Notes: generated by a model from the letters alone, not told the origin. A DNA stretch of 55,428 nucleotides from 2-01-FULL-50-23 sp964509695 (GCA_964509695.1 CAZDXN010000003.1:1-55428), one strand, 5' to 3'; shown: positions 25,240 through 33,519, counted from the first letter of the stretch. Made by a program: numbers and translations.

Positions 25240-25812
25240 CTAGATTTTAGAAACTTGCAGGAAGTCGAGCTCTACCGGGGTTTCGCGGCCGAAGATGCTG
25301 ACGAGAACCTCGACCTTGCCTTTGGCCTCGTCGATGGTGCGAACAGTTCCAAGCAAGTCGGTAAATGGTCCTTCGATGATCTTGACGGCTTCACCAAGAG
25401 AGAAGGCGGCTTGGAATTTCGGTGCGGCCTGCAGAGCAAAGGCGAGGATAGCGTCAACTTCTTTTTGAGGGATGGGGGTGGGGTTATTGCCGGTGCCGAC
25501 GAAACCAGTGACTCCTTGGGTGGTGCGGACGGCTAGCCAAGAATTATCGGTGACAATCATCTTCACGAGCATGTAGCCGGGGAAGATCTTCTCTTTGATG
25601 GTGCTTTTCTTGCCTTTGCTGATTTTGATCTTGTCTTGGGTGGGAATGAGAATCTCGTAGACGTAATCGGTCAGACCCATGGACTCGACCTTGGTTTGGA
25701 GGGTATGGGCGGTTCTGGTCTCATGACCGGAGTAGGTGTGAACGACGTACCACTTGGCGCTGGCTGAGTCGTTGGGGTTGACGATGAGATGATTTTGATT
25801 TTCTTCGGCCAT
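25240..25812 (-). CDS. nusG: Transcription antitermination factor NusG
   Basis: 190 residues. The NGN domain begins at KWYVVHTYSGHETR (about residue 20), includes KIFPGYMLVKMIV and FVGTGNNPTPI, and the C-terminal KOW domain has GEAVKIIEGPFTDLLGTV. It binds RNA polymerase to suppress pausing and links it to the ribosome or Rho. Lies 6 nt after secE, as in most bacteria, but the following rplK is displaced by about 1.9 kb of TA and Kazal genes. Confidence 0.97.
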   Translation of the reverse strand: MAEENQNHLIVNPNDSASAKWYVVHTYSGHETRTAHTLQTKVESMGLTDYVYEILIPTQDKIKISKGKKSTIKEKIFPGYMLVKMIVTDNSWLAVRTTQGVTGFVGTGNNPTPIPQKEVDAILAFALQAAPKFQAAFSLGEAVKIIEGPFTDLLGTVRTIDEAKGKVEVLVSIFGRETPVELDFLQVSKI

Positions 25813-25818
25813 TTTGTT

Positions 25819-26025
25819 TTATCGGTTTATGATGCGGCTGACTAGTGATGTAAAAGCTAAATCCAGGCCGCCAATGTAGAGGGCGACAAAGAGACTAACG
25901 AGGATGACGAGGACGGTTAGCCTGATTGTTTCCTGGCGGGTTGGCCATTTTACAGACGCTAATTCTACCAAAACTTCACGTATGAATTCAACTGGTCCGG
26001 TAAATCCGGTCTTTTTGTCAGACAT
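25819..26025 (-). CDS. secE: Preprotein translocase subunit SecE
   Basis: 68 residues from MSDKKTGFTGPVEFI (ATG at 26025), a minimal single-span SecE. The amphipathic helix (FIREVLVELASVKWPTRQET) carries the conserved KWP-x-R-x-E motif, followed by one membrane helix (about 38-58). It stabilises SecY. A TAAAAT box precedes the ATG by 8 nt. Confidence 0.95.
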   Translation of the reverse strand: MSDKKTGFTGPVEFIREVLVELASVKWPTRQETIRLTVLVILVSLFVALYIGGLDLAFTSLVSRIINR

Positions 26026-26090
26026 TGAGGTATATTTTACCACGCTCGGGAGGATAGTGGGGTCTTGCTATTGTCGGTATAATTAATGTA

Positions 26091-26253
26091 GGCCCTGCCG
26101 AAGGCGCAACAAAAAAACGACTTGGGAGGTTTTTCCTCCACAAGATCTTTTATAGGGAAGCGACGTCCCGAAAGGGTAGCTTACCCGTCCTGATAATTCG
26201 GGGAAAGATCCTAAGTCCATATTTGCGTCAAGGTGGGGCCACCGCGGTTTTTT
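26091..26253 (+). ncRNA. Structured ~160-nt RNA, family not recognised
   Basis: TATAAT at 26079-26084 predicts a start near 26091. The ends close on each other: GGCCCTGCC (26091-26099) pairs over 9 bp with GGTGGGGCC (26232-26240). Inside are GGCGCAA/TTGCGTC (26103-26109/26223-26229), GACTT/AAGTC, a GGAGG-TTTTT-CCTCC hairpin, GATCTTT/AAAGATC (26144-26150/26204-26210), and an apical arm GGG-AAGC-[GACGT]-CCC-GAAA-GGG-[TA]-GCTT with a GNRA loop and asymmetric internal loop. A T6 run ends it. The GGTGG...ACCGCG stretch superficially resembles a T-box, but the rest does not. Confidence 0.6.
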
Positions 26254-26274
26254 GATTCCTGATAGAATCATCTC

Positions 26275-26793
26275 ATGGCTAGAATTGATGTACTTCTCGA
26301 CCTTGCCCAACGTCCGGGTGTTACAGCTGACGAAGCGTATATGAAGGCAGATGTGACAGAATCGGATGAGACGGGAGAGCGTTCTCTGGTGTTAGTCGAA
26401 AAAATACTAAAGGATCGTCCTGAGGTATTTAAGTCTTTCGAGAGAACTGCTCGAGGAAGCGAACCGGACAGGGAGGGAAGAGATATCAACGTACGTTTGA
26501 AAAGAAAGTGGAGTTTTCGTGGCTTTCGCGAATTTTCAATTGAGGTCAAATCGAGTCCGGGAGGGGTTGACGAATTTCGATATAATTTGAATAACGGAAC
26601 TAAGAGGCGGGTGAGAGGACTTCGCATAAAAGCATTAGGATTAGAAGGAGCGATAGATGAATATCTTCACGATAAGAGAATAATAATTTTGGATGCGAGT
26701 CAGCCTGCTTTAGAGGCCAACTTAATGAGAGAGTTTGGTTTGTTGCGTCAGTATCAGAAAGACCAATCGAGAGAGAATGGCTACAGCCCGTAG
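26275..26793 (+). CDS. PD-(D/E)xK nuclease-like protein
   Basis: 172 residues. The core GRDINVRL...FREFSIEVKSSPGG (about 65-105) has the Asp, then Glu-x-Lys spacing of the restriction-endonuclease fold, followed by a helix and strand (IDEYLHDKRIIILDAS). It resembles the protein at 27355-28068 in this arrangement. No recognition domain or methylase is nearby. TAGAAT ends 6 nt before the ATG, immediately downstream of the structured RNA. Nuclease activity is inferred from motif spacing only. Confidence 0.6.
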   Translation: MARIDVLLDLAQRPGVTADEAYMKADVTESDETGERSLVLVEKILKDRPEVFKSFERTARGSEPDREGRDINVRLKRKWSFRGFREFSIEVKSSPGGVDEFRYNLNNGTKRRVRGLRIKALGLEGAIDEYLHDKRIIILDASQPALEANLMREFGLLRQYQKDQSRENGYSP

Positions 26794-26816
26794 GCGCTGA
26801 GGGAGGTGATTCAAAG

Positions 26817-27311
26817 CTATTCGTTGTGATGTTCCGGTATGTCACCGAGCTTTGGAGGGGTTTTGAGACCGTAGGCGTCGTTGGGGTGCCAGGAAATTGG
26901 ACCGAATTGTCCGGCTCTGGACATAGCAGCATAGGCTTCCCAAAGAGTCAGGGTGGGGAATTCCTCGATGGTTGAAGTGTGTGGAGGAAGCTCTTGATCC
27001 AGCCCGACCATTATCTGTTTCATTTTTATTCTGATGGCTAAGAGTGGGTGAAATAGAAAAAAGGAGAGATCGGTGTCATCTTCATAGGTCGTTGTCTCTG
27101 GAAACGGCGGCATTTTGAGTAGGCCGAGCTGAACATCTTGGTCGATTTGATTGACGAGTCTTTGAACCTCGGGGTTTCCGGACATGGCCATTAGCGAAAG
27201 TACCTCCAGAGCAGCCCAAGCATCAGGGTCGCTGGACCTAATGGCCCGATTTAGTTCTTGAGGGGGAGTAGTCGAGGAGAAGGATGGGTGCTCTGGTCCG
27301 TATATTTTCAT
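26817..27311 (-). CDS. Hypothetical protein, 164 residues
   Basis: Not recognised. An N-terminal helical part (DPDAWAALEVLSLMAMSGNP) precedes a hydrophobic SFFLFHPLLAIRIKM stretch and an acidic, His-rich C-terminus. TAGAAT ends 6 nt before the ATG. It lies between the two nuclease-like genes on the opposite strand; whether it belongs with them is unknown. Confidence 0.6.
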   Translation of the reverse strand: MKIYGPEHPSFSSTTPPQELNRAIRSSDPDAWAALEVLSLMAMSGNPEVQRLVNQIDQDVQLGLLKMPPFPETTTYEDDTDLSFFLFHPLLAIRIKMKQIMVGLDQELPPHTSTIEEFPTLTLWEAYAAMSRAGQFGPISWHPNDAYGLKTPPKLGDIPEHHNE

Positions 27312-27354
27312 AGGCGAATTCTAGCACTACATTTCCGTGGTGTAAAATACTCGG

Positions 27355-28068
27355 ATGGCGCGAGGAAATGGGAGGGAACACCAACAGAGGAGACCAGAGC
27401 GAGAGAATTACCATGGTGTTTGGCAGGGAGGAGGGGGGACTTATGATGCCGCAAAGATAGAAGAGAGGCGAGCGAGAGCGCGGGTCATGGCGCGAAATAA
27501 TACTCCCGAGACTGAGGCTATAAATGAAGAAAGCACTCGGGCGGTGGTGGAGGTATTGCGCCGGAAGGATCTGTTTCCTTGGATAGAATCGGTGGAGCTG
27601 GAGGAGGATCGATTGGGGGATGATGACTGGGTTAGGAAGACAGATGCCTATGTGAACATTGCTCCGGAATTTGGTAGGTTGGGTTTGCTTGATCAGTATC
27701 GGATTCAGATTAAGTCGGGTTGGAGCGATCTTTCAGGATTGGGAAATAAAAATATCAAAAAATTACTTTCTTTGACTAGCAAAGAATGGCGGGAATTGGG
27801 CTTGGTAATTTTGTTTGGCCAGGCGACCTCGGAGGCCATTGCCGCCAGTTTTTGTGATCAAATGATAAATTACATGGAAATAGCCGGAATTAGAAATGCC
27901 CGACAGGAATTCTTCAGCCAGCAAACGCCAGACCTGCAGAAAATAATGGTTCAATATGAAGCCTTGGATATTGCCGGACGCGATTGGGCGGTGCTTTTGT
28001 CTTGGATTACAGGGAATCCCAGAAGAGTGGAGAGAACCCAAGGGGGCGGTCAGGTCGTCTTTTTGTAA
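27355..28068 (+). CDS. PD-(D/E)xK nuclease-like protein (paralogue)
   Basis: 237 residues. After a basic disordered N-terminus (MARGNGREHQQRRPE) and a helical segment, the core WVRKTDAYVNI...YRIQIKSGWSD (about 98-130) has the Asp...Gln-x-Lys spacing of PD-(D/E)xK folds, followed by LGLVILFGQAT. Layout parallels the 26275 gene. TAAAAT ends 6 nt before the ATG. The 3' end overlaps rlmN by 19 bp on the opposite strand. Confidence 0.6.
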   Translation: MARGNGREHQQRRPERENYHGVWQGGGGTYDAAKIEERRARARVMARNNTPETEAINEESTRAVVEVLRRKDLFPWIESVELEEDRLGDDDWVRKTDAYVNIAPEFGRLGLLDQYRIQIKSGWSDLSGLGNKNIKKLLSLTSKEWRELGLVILFGQATSEAIAASFCDQMINYMEIAGIRNARQEFFSQQTPDLQKIMVQYEALDIAGRDWAVLLSWITGNPRRVERTQGGGQVVFL

Positions 28069-29093
28069 TTGGCAGCTAGTTGGCCGCAGGCGGCGTTGAT
28101 GTCCGTGCCGAAGTCTTGGCGGAGGGTGTGATGGATTTTGTTTTGGGTGAGAACAGCTTGGAATTTCTCAACGACAGAATTAGTTGGCTTTTGGAAGGCG
28201 GTTAAAGTGTTGCCGTTATTGTATCTAATGAGGTTGACGTGGAGGAGGCGACGGCGGTCTGGGGTAGTGCAGACGAGGTTGGCAAGTGCGGTGGCGTGTC
28301 TGACGCTGTCATTGACATCTTTGAGGAGGATGTAGGCGAGGAAGACTTTGCGGTTGGTGACGGCCAGATGCTGGTCGATGGCGGCCATGACCTTCTCGAT
28401 GGGGTAGGCGGTGGTGATGGGCATGAGTTTGGCGCGTTCATCATTGAAGGGGTTGTGGAGGGAGAAGGCGAGATTGACGTTGGGGTAGTCGGCTGTGAGT
28501 CTCTCGATGCCCGGAATGATGCCAACAGTGGAAATGGATAAGTGACGTGGGGAGAGGCCGAGGAGGTCTTTGTTCGTCATCAGGTCGATGGCGGCGAAGG
28601 TATTGGCAGGATTGGAGAAAGGCTCGCCCATGCCCATGAAGATAATTGAGTCGACGGGTAGGCCATTTTTCAGAAAGTAGAGGACTTGGTCGAGAATTTC
28701 GTCGGCGGTGAGGTTTTTCCGAAAGCCGATGGCACCGGTGGCGCAGAAGAGGCAGCCGAGGGCACAGCCGGATTGGGTGGAGATGCAGAGGGAGTGGTGA
28801 ATACCGGATTTGAGTTTGTAGGAGAGTCGGACCGATTCGATTTGGTGATGGTCGGCAGTTTCAAAGAGGACTTTGTGGGCTTGGTCACCGCGGGTTTCGC
28901 GGACCAATTTTAGAGTGAGAATATCATCACCAAGGGTGTTAATTATTTGCTCTTTGAGATCTTTGGGAAGGTTAGATATTTGGCTGTAGCGGCTAATTTT
29001 GGCGGAAAAAATTGCCTCCTTTATTTGTTCGAAACGGAATTTGGGTTGATTGTTTTCGGTGAGAATGGATTGAATGGTGTCAAGTCTGGTCAT
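28050..29093 (-). CDS. rlmN: RlmN-family radical-SAM RNA methyltransferase
   Basis: 347 residues from ATG 29093; the longer upstream frame lacks family similarity. The radical SAM cluster motif CALGCLFC (Cx3Cx2C) sits in STQSGCALGCLFCATGAIGF, with IIFMGMGEPFSNP and AFSLHNPFNDERAKLMP typical of RlmN. C-terminal DFGTDINAACGQLA holds the catalytic Cys. The enzyme methylates C2 of A2503 in 23S rRNA and A37 of some tRNAs. Confidence 0.95.
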   Translation of the reverse strand: MTRLDTIQSILTENNQPKFRFEQIKEAIFSAKISRYSQISNLPKDLKEQIINTLGDDILTLKLVRETRGDQAHKVLFETADHHQIESVRLSYKLKSGIHHSLCISTQSGCALGCLFCATGAIGFRKNLTADEILDQVLYFLKNGLPVDSIIFMGMGEPFSNPANTFAAIDLMTNKDLLGLSPRHLSISTVGIIPGIERLTADYPNVNLAFSLHNPFNDERAKLMPITTAYPIEKVMAAIDQHLAVTNRKVFLAYILLKDVNDSVRHATALANLVCTTPDRRRLLHVNLIRYNNGNTLTAFQKPTNSVVEKFQAVLTQNKIHHTLRQDFGTDINAACGQLAANYKKTT

Positions 29094-29117
29094 ATTTATT
29101 TGCGGCTGAATTTGGTT

Positions 29118-29149
29118 CTCAGCCCCGAGCCTTTCGGTTCGGGGCTGAG
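29118..29149. terminator. Hairpin between the small lipoprotein gene and rlmN
   Basis: CTCAGCCCCGA (29118-29128) pairs with TCGGGGCTGAG (29139-29149), an 11-bp perfect stem with a 10-nt loop, 9 nt after the lipoprotein stop codon. There is no clean T tract, but position and strength fit termination or 3'-end protection. Confidence 0.65.
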
Positions 29150-29157
29150 AGGTGCTC

Positions 29158-29469
29158 CTATTTTTGGGGAGCTTTTCCCTCATGGAGGTGGAGGTCCATG
29201 TATGAAGCGGGCCTAATTTCCACAAGGTATTCAACCTGGTCTGCGGGCACGTCGTAGTACCAGGTAAAATACGACGCACTTGCGCTAAAATCTCCATCGA
29301 CGGTGCTAACCGTCAGTTCTGCACGGTTCCCTTCGGCGGCCCAGGTCTTGATGACCAACTCCTTGGTCGTCGGGTCTGCCTGGTGAACTATGCTGTTGCT
29401 GCTGGAGCAGGCCGCCGCCAGCAGGGCGCCGATTACAACAACTAACAGAAAACTAATTTTTGTGCGCAT
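29158..29469 (-). CDS. Small lipoprotein
   Basis: 103 residues from ATG 29469, fixed by AAAAAGGAGG upstream. Classic signal: MRTKISFLLVVVIGALLAAA then Cys (lipobox LAAAC), so it is lipid-anchored on the cell surface. The mature domain is beta-rich (AELTVSTVDGDFSASASYFT) and unrecognised. SD-led, C-rich class, with TATAAT in the leader and hairpins on both sides. Confidence 0.8.
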   Translation of the reverse strand: MRTKISFLLVVVIGALLAAACSSSNSIVHQADPTTKELVIKTWAAEGNRAELTVSTVDGDFSASASYFTWYYDVPADQVEYLVEIRPASYMDLHLHEGKAPQK

Positions 29470-29527
29470 TTGCGCCTCCTTTTTAAAGTTCAATCTTGCG
29501 ATTGTAGCCTATATTATACACCAATTG

Positions 29528-29567
29528 TAAAATAGTGGCCCGGCAGCCACCCGTCTGCCGGGCCACT
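29528..29567 (-). terminator. Terminator of the 119-residue protein gene
   Basis: AGTGGCCCGGCAG (29534-29546) pairs perfectly over 13 bp with CTGCCGGGCCACT (29555-29567). Read on the minus strand it is followed by ATTTTAC. Confidence 0.85.
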
Positions 29568-29573
29568 TTTTGG

Positions 29574-29933
29574 CTAAGGTTCGATGAGGTCGTCGTTTAA
29601 CGACGCCATCCATTCGTTGGCCAGACGTTCGGCTTCTTCTCGGCGCAATGCCGCCTGGAGAAGTGTTGTCTGCGCCGATTCGTTGACGACAACTTCTTCG
29701 ATTGGCACATGACAGATGACTTCGAAACCCTCACCGTCGTTGCGGATTCCGGCCAAGGTCGTGCCGTCGTGGCATAGGGCGGAGTAGCCGTCGACGTCGA
29801 TGACAAACAGTGCGCGACTTTTATCGGAAGCTGGGTCGCCGAAGTTGGGGAGGAGACGAATTAGATCTCCGGGCTTCAGGTCTGCGATTTTGGTTGCACC
29901 CGGTCCGGGAGCAAAGTTGTTAAAGCAACACAT
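29574..29933 (-). CDS. Hypothetical protein, SD-led
   Basis: 119 residues. GAGAGGAT precedes the ATG. Contains an SH3-like or KOW-like beta segment (LKPGDLIRLLPNFGDPASDK, then ALFVIDVDGYSALCHDGT), suggesting a small beta-barrel, then a charged C-terminal helix (ALRREEAERLANEWMASLND). Not recognised. TATAAT in the upstream region gives a leader of about 45 nt. Confidence 0.7.
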   Translation of the reverse strand: MCCFNNFAPGPGATKIADLKPGDLIRLLPNFGDPASDKSRALFVIDVDGYSALCHDGTTLAGIRNDGEGFEVICHVPIEEVVVNESAQTTLLQAALRREEAERLANEWMASLNDDLIEP

Positions 29934-30086
29934 ATGCTTTTATCCTCTCTTTTCTGTTTGGAAGGTGCGAGTTGGGTGGGTAGGACTTGTATTATATAGG
30001 ATTGGGTAGAAATAGTGTATTAATGAGAGTGGTATTGACTAAAATGGAGTTGACATACATAAAAGTTAATGCTAAAGTATACTTCT

Positions 30087-31259
30087 ATGGCAATTAGACA
30101 TCTTGACGAGGCGGTTATCTCTCATTTCGAGAAATACAAGGAAGTTTTGGTGTTGTTGGGGGCTCGCCAGGTAGGCAAAACGACTTTGGTCAGGAAAATT
30201 TTTCCACGGGCGAATTATTTGATCGTTGATAATGAGCCAATAAAAAGCGCTTTGGAGCGTTATGATCCGGCAGTTTACAAACAACTGCTAGATACCAGCA
30301 ATGATTTTGTGGTGGTGGACGAGATTCACAAGTTGAGCGATCCCGGGCGGGCGGCTAAGATTTTTTTTGATCAGTTGCCCCAATATAAGTTAATTATCAC
30401 GGGGTCTTCGGCCTTTAACATCAAGAACAAAGCTTCGGAAAGTTTGGCGGGGAGGAAAATCGATTATCATCTTTACCAGTTGACTCTTTCCGAGTATCTA
30501 ACTCAAAGCGGATTGGAAAAAGAGTTGTCGTTTGGACAAATGGAGAGGTTGGTTGGCGGACGGAAACCAGAAAAGGTGATTAGGCCATATGACCACAAAG
30601 GGATACTAGATAATATTTTATTGTTCGGCCTTTATCCCGCCATGCTTTCACATTCGCGAGATACAACTTACCTGACCAATTTGATTGATAGTGTGGTGTT
30701 TAATGACTTAGTTGAATTATCACTATTGGAAAATAAAAGCGCCGCTCTTTCACTACTGAAGTTGCTGGCGTATCAGATTGGTTCGTTGGTAAATTATGCC
30801 GAACTGGCGTCCAAATTGGGGATTGGAGCCAAAACAGTGAGGCGGTATATTGAACTTTTTGAGCAGAGTTTCCTTATCTTTACCCTTAGGCCTTATTCAT
30901 CGAGAAAAAGGGATGAGATTACCAAAATGCCGAAGGTATATTTCTATGATTTGGGTTTAAGGAATGCCTTGATAAACAATTTCGAACCCTTGGGCGTTCG
31001 TGGAGACGCAGGGGCGTTGTTTGAGAATTTTGTGGTATCGGAATCATTGAAATACAATTATTATGGTAATTATGGCTATAGCTTTAACTATTGGCGGACG
31101 AAAAGTGGTTCGGAGGTGGACTTGATTTTGAGTAAACCAGGATCAGATTTACTGGCGGTTGAGATAAAAAATCAATCACGACGGGTCAATCAAGCCTTTT
31201 TGAGCCGCTACCCCGGGTCAAAATTGACGGTTATTTCCAAAGAGAATTATTGGGCCTAA
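30087..31259 (+). CDS. AAA-type ATPase with DUF4143 domain
   Basis: 390 residues from ATG 30087 (TTGACA, 17-nt spacer, TAAAGT, 8 nt, ATG). Walker A GARQVGKTTLVRK (about 25-37), Walker B FVVVDEIHKL, sensor LIITGSSAFN. The C-terminal half is the DUF4143 domain with a winged helix (NYAELASKLGIGAKTVRRYI) and a nuclease-like end (SGSEVDLILS...AVEIKN). Family members are common solitary ATPases of unknown role, possibly linked to mobile elements or stress. Overlaps the convergent 696-residue gene by 4 bp. Confidence 0.9.
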   Translation: MAIRHLDEAVISHFEKYKEVLVLLGARQVGKTTLVRKIFPRANYLIVDNEPIKSALERYDPAVYKQLLDTSNDFVVVDEIHKLSDPGRAAKIFFDQLPQYKLIITGSSAFNIKNKASESLAGRKIDYHLYQLTLSEYLTQSGLEKELSFGQMERLVGGRKPEKVIRPYDHKGILDNILLFGLYPAMLSHSRDTTYLTNLIDSVVFNDLVELSLLENKSAALSLLKLLAYQIGSLVNYAELASKLGIGAKTVRRYIELFEQSFLIFTLRPYSSRKRDEITKMPKVYFYDLGLRNALINNFEPLGVRGDAGALFENFVVSESLKYNYYGNYGYSFNYWRTKSGSEVDLILSKPGSDLLAVEIKNQSRRVNQAFLSRYPGSKLTVISKENYWA

Positions 31260-33346
31260 AATGATGTGGTGATTCCTAGTGCTTTAGCAGTTGATTTGAC
31301 CGCTTGCATTTTTTCCTCTAAGGTTAATTCTTTTGAATTTGGTCTGTATTTTCCGACGAAAGCATGAATTTTATGGACCCTGACCGTTCCCGCCGCCTCG
31401 TCTATTTTCCGTATGTCTTGCTTGGCTTGAATATTGATGTCTTGTTCGATCGATTTAATTTTCCTGACCGCTTCATTGCTAATTGACCTTGCGAAAGCGA
31501 CGACGTTAGGCCAGCGACGACCCCTGACTACTACGGGGTTGAGAGTGATGACTAAATTTGGGTTCTTATATCTAGCTTGATAGTCTGGCACTATCTCGTC
31601 AATTAAGGCAATCATTCGATTTAATTTCTCTGACGATACATTGTCGTCATAGTCGTCCCTATAAAATAATTTATCTAATCCGACGAACGCAACACCCTCA
31701 TCGAGATCTGCGGCATATTTGGACCAGACAATAGCCATTCTTTTTACTTGGTCGGGTAGGTTGGTTTTACCGATCTCTTCGGGGGTAAATGGAGAGGATC
31801 TATAATCGACAAGATATTCCCCAACGCGTTGATGACACTTGAGGGCCCAAGAAAGATAGCCGACCTGAGTGAGACCAAGTTCAGTCTCAGCCGGAGTTAC
31901 GCACAGAAAACTTTTGCATTCAGTGTAGGTATCGATGCTCCCCGATTGATCACCATATACTTGGAAGGAAAATCCATAATACTCCCTTGATGAACTCGAA
32001 AACATGGAGGTAGCGGACATGGTATTGCCAAGGTACTGGGCGAGAATTAGATGTTTCAGGCCTTTTTTCCCGATGCCGGGATTGAAGTGGAGCGTCATGC
32101 CCTTGTATTTGTAGAAATCGATTAGGCCTAGGTCTTGCATTAGTCTCACGAAGGCAACCATGGTTTCCGGGTGATAGAAGGGGCCGGGGGCGATTTCAGC
32201 GCAGCCGTCCCCGCCACCACCCCAGTGAATTCCTAAGGTTTCGGTCACCACGGCAAAACCTTCCGGAATGGCGGCGGTCATTGTCTCCGGATTGGATGGG
32301 TATTCTATTTCATTGCCTTGGGTAGCAGCGATACCCATGGTGATTATGGGAAGATCGGTGTTTTCATCTTGAGCGATTTTTTTGGCAAGTAATGACTGTT
32401 CTCTAACATCGGACTGAAGTAAATCGCGTTTTGAGAGGGAAATTTCCCTAAGAGCATCGTAGCCCAACCTTTTTCTGATGGCGCCAATGGTAAGGAATTT
32501 TCCCGCAGGATCCCGTTGATTATAGCGGGCCTTAGCTTCTGGCGACATTTGTTTGATCAGTAATTTTGAAAGGGAAGTGGTGTTTAATGGAAGTCCCCCG
32601 ACGGTTAGGCAAAGATTGCGAAAGAGCAGATAACGGTCACCCCAATTTTGGGAAGAGCCTCGGAATGATTCATAAACCTCAACTGCCTCTGGATGTTTTC
32701 CAAAAACGTCCTGGTGACGGAGGATGAGTTTGAGATCTTCGATTGGTAGTTCAAGGAGTGATTTGGCCGACTCTACGGTCCAGGTGGGATTATCAAGGAA
32801 GGCGCGGAAAGAATCGATAGTATTACGAGGGTCGCCGATAAAAGAACCAAATATCTTTTTAATTTTCTCAGCGATGTTGGCTGGATTTCCCCCAAAGATT
32901 GAGTAGAGTCTTTTATCTTTGACGATGACGCCAATAACGTGGACATAGCGGTTAAAGCGATTAGAATATCTCTCTGGATTTTTGCAAATTTTTACAAATT
33001 CTGAGATGGCAAGGTTAATTTGGGTAAGTTGGTCGGTCGAATTTTTTAACAGTTCCCCGAGAGCTCTAGCTGTTTCTACCGCGTCAACGTAACCATAAGC
33101 GGAGCCAAAGAACCATTCTTGTTGTCCTGGGTCGGTAATCATTTTTCCCAGACAAAACAGGTCGTGATTGCTGAGCGTTTCCAGATATGTACTTAGCGTC
33201 AGATCGTTGAACCCTTTTCGAAGGAATATTCCGGCTCTGGCTAGTCTGGTGTTCTGGGCCTCAACCCTCCTGTGTGCACTTTGTTGAAAATCACTACTAA
33301 GTACTTCTCGTGACCAATTCCTGAATCTTTCAAATGAGTCTGGCAT
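31256..33346 (-). CDS. Large hypothetical protein, possibly amidoligase-like
   Basis: 696 residues, no membrane segment. The N-terminal 270 residues are helical. Around residues 360-430 is a Gly-rich, acidic stretch, WGGGGDGCAEIAPGPFYHPE followed later by GMTLHFNPGIG, which recalls the Glu/His metal-site motifs of carboxylate-amine ligase and amidoligase folds; this similarity is weak. The C-terminus is basic and helical. No clear -10 box or SD sequence is seen at the start. Function unknown. Confidence 0.65.
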   Translation of the reverse strand: MPDSFERFRNWSREVLSSDFQQSAHRRVEAQNTRLARAGIFLRKGFNDLTLSTYLETLSNHDLFCLGKMITDPGQQEWFFGSAYGYVDAVETARALGELLKNSTDQLTQINLAISEFVKICKNPERYSNRFNRYVHVIGVIVKDKRLYSIFGGNPANIAEKIKKIFGSFIGDPRNTIDSFRAFLDNPTWTVESAKSLLELPIEDLKLILRHQDVFGKHPEAVEVYESFRGSSQNWGDRYLLFRNLCLTVGGLPLNTTSLSKLLIKQMSPEAKARYNQRDPAGKFLTIGAIRKRLGYDALREISLSKRDLLQSDVREQSLLAKKIAQDENTDLPIITMGIAATQGNEIEYPSNPETMTAAIPEGFAVVTETLGIHWGGGGDGCAEIAPGPFYHPETMVAFVRLMQDLGLIDFYKYKGMTLHFNPGIGKKGLKHLILAQYLGNTMSATSMFSSSSREYYGFSFQVYGDQSGSIDTYTECKSFLCVTPAETELGLTQVGYLSWALKCHQRVGEYLVDYRSSPFTPEEIGKTNLPDQVKRMAIVWSKYAADLDEGVAFVGLDKLFYRDDYDDNVSSEKLNRMIALIDEIVPDYQARYKNPNLVITLNPVVVRGRRWPNVVAFARSISNEAVRKIKSIEQDINIQAKQDIRKIDEAAGTVRVHKIHAFVGKYRPNSKELTLEEKMQAVKSTAKALGITTSF

Positions 33347-33369
33347 ATTAAGTTGTTTTCAAATAGATA

Positions 33370-33406
33370 AAAAAATTGCCGGAAGAGACAGGGCGTCTCT
33401 TCCGGC
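33370..33406 (-). terminator. Terminator of the 30-residue gene
   Basis: GCCGGAAGAGAC (33378-33389) pairs with GTCTCTTCCGGC (33395-33406), a perfect 12-bp stem with a 5-nt loop. On the minus strand it is followed by AATTTTTTT, an ideal intrinsic terminator. Confidence 0.9.
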
Positions 33407-33426
33407 TGGGTCGTGCCGGCGGTGAA

Positions 33427-33519
33427 CTAATCGGGGCCTTCCGGCTGGTCGGCGGTGACGGGTTCAAGGAGTTTTTCCTCTTCCTCCACGTCGACGGCCG
33501 GGGCGCTGGGGTCGGTCAT
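33427..33519 (-). CDS. 30-residue acidic small protein
   Basis: A short frame coding 30 residues (MTDPSAPAVDVEEEEKLLEP plus ten more), strongly acidic and Pro-rich. It is supported by AGGAGGGAGGTG upstream of the ATG and a perfect terminator 21 nt after the stop. A TTGACA lies further upstream (about 33581-33586). It has the C-rich codon use of the SD-led class. No family recognised; it may be a highly expressed micro-protein. Confidence 0.65.
   Translation of the reverse strand: MTDPSAPAVDVEEEEKLLEPVTADQPEGPD

Noticed and set aside
26228..26253. T-box riboswitch
   Set aside because: GGTGG...ACCGCG resembles the T-box antiterminator sequence, but there is no specifier stem, no downstream aminoacyl-tRNA or amino acid gene, and the GGTGGGGCC strand is better explained by the closing helix with 26091-26099.
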